Source of the DNA: Limnohabitans sp. 15K
GTDB taxonomy: Bacteria; Pseudomonadota; Gammaproteobacteria; Burkholderiales; Burkholderiaceae_C
Assembly: GCF_002778285.1 (NCBI RefSeq)
Contig: NZ_NESM01000001.1
Location: 1,386,501-1,450,500 of the forward strand
Length of the DNA: 64,000 bases
Reading direction: 5' to 3'
In this document: piece after piece, positions 1 through 9,675 of the stretch
Layout of the letters: every line of letters begins with the position of its first letter
Position numbering within the stretch: the first letter of the stretch is position 1
The notes under the pieces: generated by a model
Database searches by the model: none
The model's input: the letters and a program-made list of their open reading frames with translations, nothing else
What the model was told of the DNA's origin: nothing
Position numbers and translations under genes: made by a program

Positions 1-152
1 GCCAGCGGGCTTTTGGCCAAATATTCAGGCTGGCGGTGCTCGCCGCCGTTCAGGTCCATGTTGATCATCTCGATGCCGGTGATGTTTTTCTCGACCAAAA
101 ACATCAGCACCCGGCGGGGACTGGGGGCGCGGTGGGCGGTGTAAAGCTTCAT
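1..152 (-). CDS. Glutathione S-transferase family protein, N-terminal part (cut by window edge)
   Basis: Only the first 50 or so residues are in the window; the gene runs off the left edge. The start MKLYTAHRAPSPRRVLMFL followed by a segment ending MINMDLNGGEH fits the thioredoxin-like N-terminal domain of glutathione S-transferases: beta strand, S-P-x-x-R helix start in place of the usual catalytic Ser/Tyr/Cys loop, then a second strand. The ATG at 150-152 faces away from the acyl-CoA dehydrogenase at 373. Substrate cannot be inferred. It could also be another member of the thioredoxin-fold GST superfamily. Confidence 0.75.
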   Translation of the reverse strand, partial: MKLYTAHRAPSPRRVLMFLVEKNITGIEMINMDLNGGEHRQPEYLAKSPL

Positions 153-372
153 GGGGTGTCCTTTTTCGGCAGGGGCAATGTGCACAGTCTCCCGTGCGTT
201 TTGTGCAGACTATCACCCGCCTGAACGATGGCATGCCACACAGATGACAAGCGATCGCCGCACCACGCCACAAGACACAGCGGCGACAGCCAGTCACAAG
301 CCGGACAGCACAGAAAGAATCCAGGCATTCCAATCGTCTGGAACACAGATCAACGAATGAAGAAACCAGACC
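153..372. promoter_or_regulatory. Divergent intergenic region between the GST and acyl-CoA dehydrogenase genes
   Basis: This 220-base gap separates two divergent genes, so it must hold both promoters. A direct repeat of the form GTGCA-AGTCT occurs around 180-212, and a short inverted repeat TTCCA/TGGAA lies at 328-343. No clear sigma70 hexamers or known operator could be assigned. No credible small gene was seen. Confidence 0.4.
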
Positions 373-1551
373 ATGAACTTCGACATCCCTCCGGACATAG
401 CAGCGCTGCGTGACCGCACGCGGCAGTTCATTGCCGAACAAGTGATCCCACTGGAGGGTGATCCGCGCCACGGCCTGCACGGTCCGTCCAAAGAACTGCG
501 CGAAGAACTGGTGGCCCGCGCGCGCGCTGCAGGCTTGCTCACGCCCCACGCCTCGGTCGAGATGGGCGGCTTGGGCCTGAGCCATATCGCGAAAGCGGTG
601 GTGTTTGAAGAAGCCGGTTACTCCAACTTGGGGCCCACCGCGCTGAACATCCACGCGCCCGACGAAGGCAACATCCACCTCATGGAAGAAGTGGCCACAC
701 CCGCACAAAAAGAGCGCTGGCTGCGGCCCCAAGTAGCGGGCCTCACGCGCTCGTGCTTTGCCATGACCGAACCCGACCCGGGCGCGGGGGCCGACCCGTC
801 GATGCTCACAACCACCGCCGTGCAAGAGGGTAACGACTACCTGATCAACGGCCGCAAATGGTTCATCACAGGGGCCGAAGGGGCCGACTACGCCATCGTC
901 ATGGCGCGCATGGAAGACGGCACGGCCACCATGTTTTTGACCGACATGGACAAAGCGGGCATCACGCTGGAACGCAGCATGGACGCGATGGACAACTGCT
1001 TCACCGGTGGCCACGGCGTGCTGCGCTTTGACAACGTGCGCGTGCCCGCCGCCGATGTGTTGGGCGAAGTGGGCCAGGGCTTTCGCTACGCACAAATTCG
1101 GCTGGCACCAGCACGCCTGACCCACTGCATGCGCTGGCTGGGCCAGGCTCGCCGCGCGCACGACATCGCCGTGGACTACGCCAGCCGCCGCAAAGCCTTT
1201 GGCAAGCCCCTAGCCGAACACGAAGGCGTGGGCTTCATGCTGGCCGACAACGACATCGACCTGCACACCGCCCGCCTGCACATCTGGCACACCGCCTGGC
1301 TGCTCGACCAAGGCCAAAAAGGCGGCTTTGAATCGAGCCGCGCCAAAGTGGCCTGCTCAGAAGCCGAATGGCGCGTGGTGGACCGCTGCGTGCAAATTCT
1401 GGGTGGCCAAGGCGTGACCGCCGAAACGCCCGTGATGCGGATCTTCATGGACATGCGGGCTTTCCGGATTTATGACGGCCCGAGCGAAGTGCACCGATGG
1501 AGCATGGCGCGCAAGATCGTTTACAAGGCGCAGCAGGCGGCAAAGGCGTAA
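373..1551 (+). CDS. Acyl-CoA dehydrogenase, ACAD10/11-like
   Basis: A 392-residue FAD-dependent acyl-CoA dehydrogenase that would introduce the alpha-beta double bond into an acyl-CoA. The N-terminal helical domain is followed by the FAD-binding middle strand region (CFAMTEPDPGAGADPS, near 135-150; NGRKWFITGAEGADYAIVM) and the C-terminal helical bundle ending LGGQGVTAETPVMRIFMDMR. The loop that carries the catalytic acid in medium-chain enzymes reads Y-D-G-P-S-E-V-H here, as in ACAD10/11-like members, so Asp replaces the usual Glu. Length is normal. It stands alone, convergent with the MFS gene. Chain-length or branched substrate preference is not visible. Confidence 0.93.
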   Translation: MNFDIPPDIAALRDRTRQFIAEQVIPLEGDPRHGLHGPSKELREELVARARAAGLLTPHASVEMGGLGLSHIAKAVVFEEAGYSNLGPTALNIHAPDEGNIHLMEEVATPAQKERWLRPQVAGLTRSCFAMTEPDPGAGADPSMLTTTAVQEGNDYLINGRKWFITGAEGADYAIVMARMEDGTATMFLTDMDKAGITLERSMDAMDNCFTGGHGVLRFDNVRVPAADVLGEVGQGFRYAQIRLAPARLTHCMRWLGQARRAHDIAVDYASRRKAFGKPLAEHEGVGFMLADNDIDLHTARLHIWHTAWLLDQGQKGGFESSRAKVACSEAEWRVVDRCVQILGGQGVTAETPVMRIFMDMRAFRIYDGPSEVHRWSMARKIVYKAQQAAKA

Positions 1552-1568
1552 GCACCCCGGCCAGCGTC

Positions 1569-2966
1569 TTAGCGAGCGCGCAGTCGGGCCAAGCTGAGCG
1601 CCGCCCCCAGGCCTGCCGTCACGGCGCCCAACATGATCGCCCGACCAGCGCCCAGCGGCCCAAACAAGTTGAAACACAGGGCCACCAAAGCGGCACCGCT
1701 GGCCTGCCCGATCAGCCGCGCCAAGGCCACCATGCCGCTGGCACCACTGGTGCGGTGGGCAGGTGCACTGGTCATGATGGCGCGCAAATTCGGTGACTGG
1801 AACAAACCAAATCCCATACCGCACAGCGCCATGCACAACGCCATCAGGCCGAATGAAACCTCAGCGCCCATTACGCCCATAATGCCCAGCCCGGCCATGC
1901 CCAAGCTCAGAATGCTCAAGCCCACACCGCCCAAAATGGCGGGTGGGTATCGGTCAGACAGCGTGCCTGCGACGGGCGCCATCACAGCCACCACCAGCGC
2001 CCAGACCGACATGAGCACCCCCGTTTCCAGGGGAGGACGCCCCAGCTGCTGCTGAAAAAAGAAAGGCAAAGCCACGAACGCCAAGCCTTGGGTCGTGAAA
2101 GAGCTGAACGAGGTGAACACCGACAAGCTGAACAAAGGCCTGCGCATCAAATCCACGGGTAGCACAGGTGCCGCATGCCCGCGCTGGCGGCGCAGCAAGC
2201 AGAAGCCGCTGCCCAACATGAGCACCAGTGAGCCGACCACCACGACAACCCCTTGTTGCTGCGCAATGGCACTGAGCGTGAATACCAGCGACGCAAAACA
2301 AACGGCCGACAACAGCGCCAGAACACGGTCATAGGGCGCGTCGGTCTTTGCAGCTTCCGTGCGGGGCAGGTAACGCCGCGCAAACAACAGCCCCATCAAG
2401 CCCAGCGGGGCCTGCAAGCCAAACAACCAGGGCCATGGCAAAAAGGCCAGCAAGACGGAGGCCACTGTCGGCCCCAAGCTGAAGCCCAAACCCACAATCA
2501 AAGCGTTCATGCCCGCACCGCGCCCCAACTTTTCGGGCGGGAAGATGCGCTGAATCAGGGCCAAATTGACACTCATGACCCCTGCCGCACCCACGCCCTG
2601 GATGGCACGAAAAAAGGCCAACCACTCCAAGCTCGTGGCACAAGCGCTGCCCAGCGCCGCCAAATTGAACAGCAACATGCCCAGCAAAAACACCTTGCGT
2701 GCGCCCCAGCGGTCTCCCAACGCGGCCAGCGGCAACAACACAGCCACCACGGCCAGCTGATAAGCATGGACCACCCAGACCGATTCGGCAGGCGTGCGCT
2801 GCATGGCCGCGCCGATCGCAGGCAATGCCGTGTTGGCGACCGATTGATCGAGCGAGCCGAGAAAGACAGCGGTCAGCAGGGACAGCAGGGCTATCCACCG
2901 CACGCCCTCGGGTGTGTACTTGACGGCGGTGGTCGTCAGGGCCTGAAGGTCCTTAGGGGCCTTCAA
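1569..2966 (-). CDS. MFS multidrug-type efflux transporter (DHA2-like, 14 TM)
   Basis: A 465-residue inner-membrane protein with about 14 hydrophobic helices, the count expected for the DHA2 drug:proton antiporter branch. The loop 2-3 signature [13 protein letters not shown] is clear, helix 1 carries [16 protein letters not shown] typical of DHA2 pumps, and helix 5 has the GxxxGPT element ([10 protein letters not shown]). The start is a TTG at 2966 whose last bases overlap the pyrF stop (TTGA), so translation is probably coupled to pyrF; no ATG lies near the N-terminus. Substrate unknown. The pairing with pyrimidine biosynthesis may only reflect shared transcription. Confidence 0.88.
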   Translation of the reverse strand: MKAPKDLQALTTTAVKYTPEGVRWIALLSLLTAVFLGSLDQSVANTALPAIGAAMQRTPAESVWVVHAYQLAVVAVLLPLAALGDRWGARKVFLLGMLLFNLAALGSACATSLEWLAFFRAIQGVGAAGVMSVNLALIQRIFPPEKLGRGAGMNALIVGLGFSLGPTVASVLLAFLPWPWLFGLQAPLGLMGLLFARRYLPRTEAAKTDAPYDRVLALLSAVCFASLVFTLSAIAQQQGVVVVVGSLVLMLGSGFCLLRRQRGHAAPVLPVDLMRRPLFSLSVFTSFSSFTTQGLAFVALPFFFQQQLGRPPLETGVLMSVWALVVAVMAPVAGTLSDRYPPAILGGVGLSILSLGMAGLGIMGVMGAEVSFGLMALCMALCGMGFGLFQSPNLRAIMTSAPAHRTSGASGMVALARLIGQASGAALVALCFNLFGPLGAGRAIMLGAVTAGLGAALSLARLRAR

Positions 2967-3805
2967 GCCTTGGCCGCTTCGAGCGTGTCGCGCGTCTGCA
3001 GGGCCACTTGACGGGCCGCCGCTGCAAAGTCGTCACCACTCGATGCGTAAAGCACCGCGCGCGATGAGTTGACGATGACCGAACTGGCGCTTGAACCATC
3101 GGCGTTGGCGCGCCAGCCAGCCTTGACGGTGGCCACGGCATCGCCGCCTTGTGCGCCCACACCGGGAATCAGCAAGGGCACGGTGGGGGCAAGTTCGCGC
3201 ACACGTTCGATTTCTGCGGGGTAGGTCGCACCGACCACCAAGCCAAGTTGGCCGTTCAGGTTCCAAGGGCCTTGGGCCAATTGGGCGATGTGCTCGTACA
3301 ACAAAGGCTGGCCATCAACCGAAGCCAAACGCTGGTTTTGCAGATCGTCGCCGCCAGGGTTGGAAGTGCGACACAGCAAAAACGCGCCTTTGCCGTGGTA
3401 CTTGAGGTACGGGGCCACCGAGTCCCAGCCCATGAAGGGCGAGAGGGTCACGGCGTCGGCACCGTAGCGCTCAAAAGCCTCTTTGGCGTATTGCTCGGCC
3501 GTGCTGCCGATGTCGCCGCGCTTGGCGTCCAGAATGATCGGCACATTGGGGGCCACGCGTCGCATGTGTTCCATCAGGCGTTCAAGCTGGCCTTCGGCGC
3601 GGTGCGCGGCAAAGTAGGCGATTTGGGGCTTGAAGCTGCTGACCAGATCGGCGGTGGCGTCCACGATGGCGGCGCAAAAGTCGTAGATCTTGTTGGCGTC
3701 GCCTTTGTAGCGCTCAGGGAACTTGGTGGGTTCGGGGTCCAGGCCCACGCAGAGCATGGAGCCGTTTTGGCGCTCGGCGGCGCGCAGCATGTCAAGAAAG
3801 GTCAT
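2963..3805 (-). CDS. pyrF: Orotidine 5'-phosphate decarboxylase
   Basis: Cytosolic enzyme that converts OMP to UMP, the last step of de novo pyrimidine synthesis. The 280-residue length and the signature [11 protein letters not shown] place it in the group 2 (longer) PyrF family, not the 230-residue E. coli type. [12 protein letters not shown] at the N-terminus, SFKPQIAYF and [11 protein letters not shown] near the C-terminus are the other conserved barrel elements; the Lys and Asp of KRGD are the catalytic pair. It is the first gene of a two-gene unit with the MFS transporter, which overlaps it by 4 bases. Confidence 0.97.
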   Translation of the reverse strand: MTFLDMLRAAERQNGSMLCVGLDPEPTKFPERYKGDANKIYDFCAAIVDATADLVSSFKPQIAYFAAHRAEGQLERLMEHMRRVAPNVPIILDAKRGDIGSTAEQYAKEAFERYGADAVTLSPFMGWDSVAPYLKYHGKGAFLLCRTSNPGGDDLQNQRLASVDGQPLLYEHIAQLAQGPWNLNGQLGLVVGATYPAEIERVRELAPTVPLLIPGVGAQGGDAVATVKAGWRANADGSSASSVIVNSSRAVLYASSGDDFAAAARQVALQTRDTLEAAKA

Positions 3806-3880
3806 GCGGGTATTTTAAAGGGCGGTCTTGTGGCGCTGATGGCGACAGCCTTGCTCGCGGCCCAAGGCTAAGATGGCAGC

Positions 3881-4765
3881 ATGCACAAACTCTCATCGCG
3901 GCAATGGACGGTTCTGGTCTTGCTGACCCTGGTCTGGGGCATCAACTGGCCGATCATGAAAATCGGGGTCACAGGGTTTCCACCGCTGAGCTTTCGCGCC
4001 CTGTGCATGTGGCTGGGCACACCCGTGTTGGCTTTGGTTCTGGTGGTGCAGCGGGTACCGTTTCGCATAGGCCGTGAGCATTGGCGAGAGTTGTTGCTTC
4101 TGTCCACCTTCAACATGTTTTTTTGGCATGGCCTGATCATCGTGGCGGTGCAGTCGCTGTCCAGCGGACGGGCCGCAATTTTGGGCTACACCATGCCCAT
4201 GTTCTCGGCTGTTCTGGGGGCGTGGGTGTTTGGCGACCGTCTGGACAAGCGGGCTTGGGGCGGCGTGGCTGCGGCCTCGCTCGGGGTGGTCTTGCTGCTC
4301 TGGCACGAGCTGTCAAATCTGAGTGGCAAACCTGTGGGCGTCTTGCTGGCTTTGGGCGCTGCCAGTACTTGGGCTTTGGGCACCCAACTTCTGCGCAGGA
4401 CCTCAATGCCCGTGCCCACTTTGACCATTTCTTTTTGGATGGCTTTTCTAACGACCGGCGTCATGACGTTGTTGGCCATGGTGTTGGAGCGCGACCAGTG
4501 GCATGCGCCGTCTGACGCCACCTGGGGCGCCATCGTTTTCAATGCGGTGCTGGTCTTTGGTTTTGCTCAGGCTGCTTGGTTCTACCTGGCCCGCAGTTTG
4601 CCGCCTGTGGCTTCCACGCTGAGCGTGATGCTGATCCCGGTGTTGGGTGTGTTCAGCGGTGCGCTGTGGCTGGGTGAGGTGCTGCACTGGCAGGACTGGG
4701 CGGCCGTGGGTTTGATGATGCTGTCGATTGCGGCGGTGCTTTGGCCCAAGCGCAGCGCGGTTTGA
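3881..4765 (+). CDS. EamA/DMT-family transporter
   Basis: A 294-residue membrane protein with ten predicted helices arranged as two EamA repeats of about 140 residues. The N-terminal LVWGINWPIMKIG and the second-repeat motif LIPVLGVFSGALWLGE are typical of the drug/metabolite transporter superfamily. It is divergent from pyrF, with 75 bases between them, and converges with the uracil-DNA glycosylase gene. Such proteins export amino acids, nucleosides or other metabolites; nothing in the sequence identifies the substrate. Confidence 0.9.
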   Translation: MHKLSSRQWTVLVLLTLVWGINWPIMKIGVTGFPPLSFRALCMWLGTPVLALVLVVQRVPFRIGREHWRELLLLSTFNMFFWHGLIIVAVQSLSSGRAAILGYTMPMFSAVLGAWVFGDRLDKRAWGGVAAASLGVVLLLWHELSNLSGKPVGVLLALGAASTWALGTQLLRRTSMPVPTLTISFWMAFLTTGVMTLLAMVLERDQWHAPSDATWGAIVFNAVLVFGFAQAAWFYLARSLPPVASTLSVMLIPVLGVFSGALWLGEVLHWQDWAAVGLMMLSIAAVLWPKRSAV

Positions 4766-4773
4766 ATGGCTGT

Positions 4774-5661
4774 TTATCCCTGCACTGTCTTGAGGGCCAA
4801 CACCAAGTCGGCCCAAGCTTTGGCTTTATCCGGCAAGTTGCGCAGAAGCGCATCGGGGTGGTAGGTCACCACCACGGGCACGCCCTGGAAGGTGTGGACT
4901 TGGCCGCGCAACTTGCCCAATGGCTCGGTCGACTGCAGCACCGCTTGAATGGAAAACCGCCCCATCACCACGATGACTTTGGGCTTGACCAAAGCCACTT
5001 GGCGGGCCAAAAAGGGGGCGCAAGTGGCCAGCTCTTGCGGACTGGGGTTGCGGCTGCCAGGCAGGCGGCACTTGAGGCTGCTGGTGAGGTACACGCCGCC
5101 TTGCCCTTCCGTGGTTGCTTCGCGGCTCAAACCGACGGCCTTGAGCATGTTGTCCAGCAGCTGCTTGGCTTGGCCCACAAAGGGCTCACCGTGTTGGCCT
5201 TCGGCTTCGACTTGCGGATCACCAATGAACATCCAGTCGGCTTGCACATTGCCCACGCCAAACACCGCTTGCTGGCGGTGCGAGCACAAATCACAGGCTT
5301 GGCAAGTGGCGACGGTGGTTTGAAGTGTGGCCCAGTCCATCTGGTCCACGCCGTCGGCCAAGGGTTTGCCCACCATGACCTCGGCTGTCGGCTTTGGCAC
5401 AAGGGCAGGCGCAGGTGCTGGGGCCGCAGGTCGCGGTGCTGGCGTTGCCAAGGCTGCCACCGGGGCGGTCACCGGGGCGGTCACCGAAGGCGAGATAGAA
5501 GTGGCTTGGGCTGGAGCTTGGGCTGGTGTTTGAGCCTGAGCTTGCGGCTGATCATCGGCAGTGCCCTCACTGGTGCGTTGCGGCCACCACACGCGCACGC
5601 CCATCTCGGCCAGCATGGCGCGTTGGCGGTCGTCCAGGTCGAATCGGGTGGGGTCGCTCAT
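4774..5661 (-). CDS. Uracil-DNA glycosylase superfamily protein, Fe-S type (family 4-like)
   Basis: A 295-residue protein from ATG 5661 (a GTG at 5673 that overlaps the rimI stop is an alternative). Residues near 45-105 form an Ala/Pro/Gln-rich linker with TAPVTAPVA repeats. The C-terminal 200 residues hold the UDG fold: CQACDLC begins the 4Fe-4S cysteine set, then a motif A region GDPQVEAEGQHGEPFVGQA and the motif B-like end VVTYHPDALLRN. Known family members remove uracil from DNA. Motif A is IGDPQVE where typical family 4 enzymes read GEAPGxxE, so substrate range may differ. It is the last gene of the EamA-tsaB-rimI run. Confidence 0.88.
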   Translation of the reverse strand: MSDPTRFDLDDRQRAMLAEMGVRVWWPQRTSEGTADDQPQAQAQTPAQAPAQATSISPSVTAPVTAPVAALATPAPRPAAPAPAPALVPKPTAEVMVGKPLADGVDQMDWATLQTTVATCQACDLCSHRQQAVFGVGNVQADWMFIGDPQVEAEGQHGEPFVGQAKQLLDNMLKAVGLSREATTEGQGGVYLTSSLKCRLPGSRNPSPQELATCAPFLARQVALVKPKVIVVMGRFSIQAVLQSTEPLGKLRGQVHTFQGVPVVVTYHPDALLRNLPDKAKAWADLVLALKTVQG

Positions 5662-5669
5662 GTTGGGGC

Positions 5670-6167
5670 TCACAGTTTCAAACTCATCACCACCGCATGC
5701 TCACGCTGCTGGCGGCCTGCAGGATAGTAATCCTTGCGGATGCTCACTTGCTTGAAGCCGTAACGCTCATACACATGCAAAGCGCGCTGGTTGCTTTGGC
5801 GCACCTCCAGCCACAGCCATTGCGCGCCTGCGTGGCGCGACCACAGCGACAAAGCGTCCAGCATCATGTGGGCCCAGCCTTGGCCCTGATGCGCAGGGGC
5901 CACAGTGATGTTGAGCAAGTGCATTTCTTCAAAGCCACGCATGGCCAAAAAGTAGCCCAGCAACTCACCCTCCAGCCACAGGCACTGGGCCTCAAACAGG
6001 GGGTTGATCGAATCGCGGAAATTGCCCCGCGTCCAAGGATGGCTGTACGCCATCTGCTCGATGGCGATCACCGCATCCAGGTCGTCCTGCGTCATCGGCG
6101 ACAGCGTGACGCGGTTGCGCGTGGCCTCGGAAGGCTGCGTGCGGGCGGCGGGCTGGACGGGCGTCAT
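5670..6167 (-). CDS. rimI: Ribosomal protein S18 alanine N-acetyltransferase
   Basis: A 165-residue GNAT acetyltransferase that in characterised relatives acetylates the N-terminal Ala of S18. ATG 6167 is chosen because it gives a normal N-terminus ending in the GNAT start (VTLSPMTQDDLDAVIAIE) and lies 8 bases after the tsaB stop; upstream codons would run into tsaB. The acetyl-CoA loop reads HQGQGWAHMML (Q-x-x-G-x-A form), and the C-terminus has the typical NQRALHVYERYGF. The tsaB-rimI order is common in proteobacteria and supports the name. Confidence 0.93.
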   Translation of the reverse strand: MTPVQPAARTQPSEATRNRVTLSPMTQDDLDAVIAIEQMAYSHPWTRGNFRDSINPLFEAQCLWLEGELLGYFLAMRGFEEMHLLNITVAPAHQGQGWAHMMLDALSLWSRHAGAQWLWLEVRQSNQRALHVYERYGFKQVSIRKDYYPAGRQQREHAVVMSLKL

Positions 6168-6175
6168 GGCCAAAA

Positions 6176-7006
6176 TCAAGCGGCGCCTGACGCAGGGGGC
6201 AAAGCGGCCCCGGCCAAGACGGCTTTGTCGTGCAAAGCTTGGGCCTTCATGACTTCGCGCTCGGCGGTGGTGTTGGCCACTTTGTCGCGGATGTACAGCG
6301 GCATGGCCTGATCGGCCGGCACGGCCAAGCCCTGAGCCCACAGGCCAGGCGCCAGGCGCAGCAAGGCAGCGGCAGTAGGCAGGGCTGTGCACCGGGAAAC
6401 TGTGAGTTGGCCCGGCAACAATCGCTCGCCATAAGCTGCAAACGCGTTGCCCGCCAACAGCACCGTGCCGCCCTCGGGCAAGGCCAGTGACGCTGGGCTG
6501 GGGATGTTTTCGGGGGCACTGACTTGCAAGGGCGTGGCTGCTTGCCAATGTCCCTGGCCATGTGCTGGCTGCCATTGGTAGGCCGCGCTGTAAACCTCGT
6601 CCATTCGCGCATCCAGCAGCGCCAGCACGGTCAAGTGGGCATCGGGTGCCAGCAGACCCGCTTGCACCTGAGCCCAGCGGGCTTCTTCGGCCACAGCCAG
6701 CAAGGTATCCACGGGCAACACAAGCACATCGGCCCCAAAAGCCAAACCTTGCGCCACGGCGCACGCGGTGCGCAAGCCTGTGAATGAGCCCGGCCCTCGG
6801 CCAAACACGATGGCGTCAAGCGAGGCCAGCGGCATGTCGGCCTCGGCCAGCATGGCCAGCACCGCCGGGATCAAGCCGCTGGAAGCTTGTGCGCCACCGG
6901 GCAGGGTTTGTGTCCAGACTTGGTCGCCACGGGCCACGGCCAAGGACAGCACATCGGTACTGGTGTCAAAGGCCAGCCAACGCCCTGCTTGGGTGGTGGC
7001 GCTCAT
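6176..7006 (-). CDS. tsaB: tRNA threonylcarbamoyladenosine biosynthesis protein TsaB
   Basis: Cytosolic partner of TsaD in t6A37 modification of ANN-decoding tRNAs. It begins with the ASKHA-type phosphate loop (WLAFDTSTDVLSLAV) and contains the family signature GRGPGSFTGLR near residue 70. At 276 residues it is longer than E. coli TsaB (231) because of extra Ala/Gln-rich loops. Its start overlaps the upstream EamA stop by 4 bases (ATGA) and rimI follows after 8 bases, so the genes are probably co-translated. The Sua5-type TsaC enzyme of the same pathway is encoded at 11324-12328. Confidence 0.95.
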   Translation of the reverse strand: MSATTQAGRWLAFDTSTDVLSLAVARGDQVWTQTLPGGAQASSGLIPAVLAMLAEADMPLASLDAIVFGRGPGSFTGLRTACAVAQGLAFGADVLVLPVDTLLAVAEEARWAQVQAGLLAPDAHLTVLALLDARMDEVYSAAYQWQPAHGQGHWQAATPLQVSAPENIPSPASLALPEGGTVLLAGNAFAAYGERLLPGQLTVSRCTALPTAAALLRLAPGLWAQGLAVPADQAMPLYIRDKVANTTAEREVMKAQALHDKAVLAGAALPPASGAA

Positions 7007-7983
7007 GCCTTGCCTCCAACCGCCAACGTGGGGGTGACCACAGCAGGCTTGGCTTGGCGCACGCCAAACAAAATGCCGCTGGTGACCAGCGCCAGCCCGG
7101 CCAGCAAATTCCAGTGCATGGGCTCACCCAAAAACCAGACCGCGCCCAGCGCCGACAAACCGGGCACCAGCGCCGTGATCATGGTCGAGCGCACCGGCCC
7201 ATAGTGGCGAACCATTTGCGTGAAGGTGATGCCGGAAATGACCACCGAGCCCACGCCCTGAAACACCGCCTGAAAAACGATTTCTGTCCAAGGCACTTGC
7301 GTCAAATGGGTGGGCAAGACGCCCATCCCGATCAAGCCCAGATAGACCGGTACAAAAGTGACGAAAGCAAACGCGGTGATGGCCATGGTGGCTCGCACCG
7401 CGTCCAGTCCATGCCGACGCACCGTGACGCTGTAAGCCGCCCAACAGCAGGCAGCGGTCATGAAAAGCAAATCGCCCTTCCAAACCTCACCGCCGTCAAA
7501 AGCCATGAGCAAGCTCGCGCCACCCACCAACACATCGCCCAACACAATGAAGCCCAGACCCACCGCGCGGGCCGACGAGACTTTTTCGCGCAGCACCAGC
7601 CAAGCCAGCAGCGTGGTCCACAGGGGCAAGCTGCCAGGCATCAGAACAGAAGCATGGGCGGCGGGCGCAAAAAAGAAACCGTTGTAGGCCAAGACCGCGT
7701 AAAGCAAGCCGCCCAAAAACCCCGCCTGCACTGTGGGCGCCAAAGGCAAAGGAGACAGCCCACCCAAAGAACCCACCGATTGCCCTGCAAGACGCGCCGG
7801 GCGCATCAACCACCATGCCCAGGGCAACAAGACGGCGCTGGCCCCCAAAATGCGGGCGAGCGCAATGTCCAAAGGCAGCAAACCCCTTGAAGCGGAAGCG
7901 CGCGCAATGACAATGAAACCGGTCCAGATGAACACCGTGATGACCGCAGAAGCCAGACCCACGGTTTTTGAAGAAAATCGCAT
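7003..7983 (-). CDS. EamA/DMT-family transporter, first gene of the tsaB operon
   Basis: A 326-residue integral membrane protein with ten helices in two EamA repeats; the segment AVITVFIWTGFIVIARASA opens repeat 1 and LVPGLSALGAVWFLGEPM closes repeat 2. ATG 7983 (MRFSSKTVG) was chosen; MIRA at 7995 is possible. It overlaps tsaB by 4 bases. It faces dacB across about 80 bases. Substrate unknown; its link to tRNA modification is positional only. Confidence 0.88.
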   Translation of the reverse strand: MRFSSKTVGLASAVITVFIWTGFIVIARASASRGLLPLDIALARILGASAVLLPWAWWLMRPARLAGQSVGSLGGLSPLPLAPTVQAGFLGGLLYAVLAYNGFFFAPAAHASVLMPGSLPLWTTLLAWLVLREKVSSARAVGLGFIVLGDVLVGGASLLMAFDGGEVWKGDLLFMTAACCWAAYSVTVRRHGLDAVRATMAITAFAFVTFVPVYLGLIGMGVLPTHLTQVPWTEIVFQAVFQGVGSVVISGITFTQMVRHYGPVRSTMITALVPGLSALGAVWFLGEPMHWNLLAGLALVTSGILFGVRQAKPAVVTPTLAVGGKA

Positions 7984-8061
7984 GGCCCGAATCATACGGG
8001 GCCGCCGCCCTCTTTCTGGCTTGACCTGATGAACGTCACCCCTGCCCGTTAGACTCGACCG

Positions 8062-9672
8062 ATGCTTTTTACCCGCGCCTTGCGCCCCCATGTCGACACG
8101 CTGGCCCATGGCCTTTGGAGTCAGCCCTTGTGGGTTCGCCGCAAACCCCATGGCACCTTCGGCGGGTTGCTGTTGCTGGCACTGACCGTGAGCGCCGCTT
8201 TGGCTTGGCCTGCCCACGCCCAAAACGCCACCACAACAGCACCCCATTCACCGGCTCACAACCCATTGCCTCGCCAGGTGCTGCAGGCCCTTCAACAAGC
8301 GCAAGTCCCGCCATCGGCCTTGAGCGTCCAGATCACCCCCTTGCCAGACAGCCCGCTCTCGGGCAAAGCCCCTCGCCAGTTGTCCTACCAAGCGCAAGCC
8401 CCTGTCAACCCTGCTTCGGTCATGAAGCTGTTCACCACCTATGCGGGGCTGAGCTTGCTGGGGCCTGATCATGTCTGGCGCAACCGCATCTACACCGATG
8501 GCCTGCTGCGCGATGGTGTTTTATCGGGCAACCTGATCGTGCGCGGCAGCGGCGACCCCAAGCTGGTCGTTGAGCGCCTGCAAGACCTGCTGGCCCAAGT
8601 ACAAGCCGCAGGCGTGCGCGAGGTGCGGGGCGACATCGTTTTGGACCGCAGTGTGTTTGACGTGCGTGAACGCAGCGAGCCCTTTGACGACGAGCCCCTG
8701 CGCCCTTACAACGTCTCACCCGACGGCCTGCTGGTCAACTTCAAGGCGGTGGTTTTCAAGTTCACGCCCGATGCCGCAGGCGGGCCCGTGCAAGTGCGCT
8801 TTGAGCCGCCGCTGGCCGGCTTGTCAGTCACCGCCCAACTGCCCGCCACACAAGTGCCTTGCAACGACTGGCGACGCCAACTGCAAGCCGACTTCAGCCA
8901 GCCCTTGCAGGTGCGCTTTGCAGGCAGCTACCCCGTTCGCTGTGGCGAGCGAGAATGGCCTGTGGCTTATCCCGATCCAGAAGCCTATGCGCCGCGTGTG
9001 GTGCGCGCCCTTTGGCTGGGCGCGGGCGGGCAACTCACCGGGCAAGTTCGTTATGGCACGAGACCCACATCTGCTCGCTTGCTGCTCGAAGCGCCGTCCA
9101 TGCCTTTGGCCGACATCATCCAGGACATCAACAAGTTCTCGAACAACGTGATGGCCCAACAGCTTTTCCTGACACTGTCGAGTGAATTGGGATCACCGGG
9201 GCGCTTTGAAGCTTCGCGACTGCGCTTGTCGCAGTGGTGGCGCACCCACTTTGCAGGACACCCCGAACCCGAATTGGAAAACGGCTCGGGCCTTTCGCGC
9301 AGCGAGCGCAGCACCGCCAATGCTTTGACGGCATTGCTGCAAGCCGCCAACGCAGGCCCGCACGCCAAGTACTTTGTCAACTCTCTCTCACTGGCAGGCA
9401 TCGATGGCACCACCGCACGGCTGAAAGACCGGAACCCACAATCACCAGTCATTGGAAACGCCTGGCTGAAAACCGGCTCGTTGCGCGACGTGGCATCGGT
9501 CGCGGGCTATGTGCAAGGACAAAGCGGCCAGCGCTACAGCGTGGTCGCCATCATCAACCACGCCAATGCGAACCTGGCGCGGCCCGCGCTTGACCAATTG
9601 CTGGAATGGACGGTGCGTGACACGAACAACACCGACAGTGCACGCCCTGCAGCCAAAACCCCGAGACCCTGA
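8062..9672 (+). CDS. dacB: D-alanyl-D-alanine carboxypeptidase/endopeptidase (PBP4, DacB type)
   Basis: Periplasmic class C penicillin-binding protein that trims or cleaves D-Ala cross-links in peptidoglycan. The 536-residue product has a long N-terminal region before a signal sequence core (LLLLALTVSAALAWPAHA). Active-site motifs are in order: SxxK as SVMK near residue 118, SxN as SNN (KFSNNVMAQQ) and KTG in WLKTGSL, with GDPKLVVERL and the extra middle domain between SxxK and SxN that marks the S13 family. The start could be internal because the first 30 residues are unusually long for a signal peptide. The SemiSWEET gene follows after 3 bases. Confidence 0.94.
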   Translation: MLFTRALRPHVDTLAHGLWSQPLWVRRKPHGTFGGLLLLALTVSAALAWPAHAQNATTTAPHSPAHNPLPRQVLQALQQAQVPPSALSVQITPLPDSPLSGKAPRQLSYQAQAPVNPASVMKLFTTYAGLSLLGPDHVWRNRIYTDGLLRDGVLSGNLIVRGSGDPKLVVERLQDLLAQVQAAGVREVRGDIVLDRSVFDVRERSEPFDDEPLRPYNVSPDGLLVNFKAVVFKFTPDAAGGPVQVRFEPPLAGLSVTAQLPATQVPCNDWRRQLQADFSQPLQVRFAGSYPVRCGEREWPVAYPDPEAYAPRVVRALWLGAGGQLTGQVRYGTRPTSARLLLEAPSMPLADIIQDINKFSNNVMAQQLFLTLSSELGSPGRFEASRLRLSQWWRTHFAGHPEPELENGSGLSRSERSTANALTALLQAANAGPHAKYFVNSLSLAGIDGTTARLKDRNPQSPVIGNAWLKTGSLRDVASVAGYVQGQSGQRYSVVAIINHANANLARPALDQLLEWTVRDTNNTDSARPAAKTPRP

Positions 9673-9675
9673 ACC

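Noticed and set aside
25..1161. Long minus-strand frame opposite the acyl-CoA dehydrogenase
   Set aside because: Shadow of a high-GC gene on the other strand; composition is not protein-like and it overlaps the GST and promoter region.
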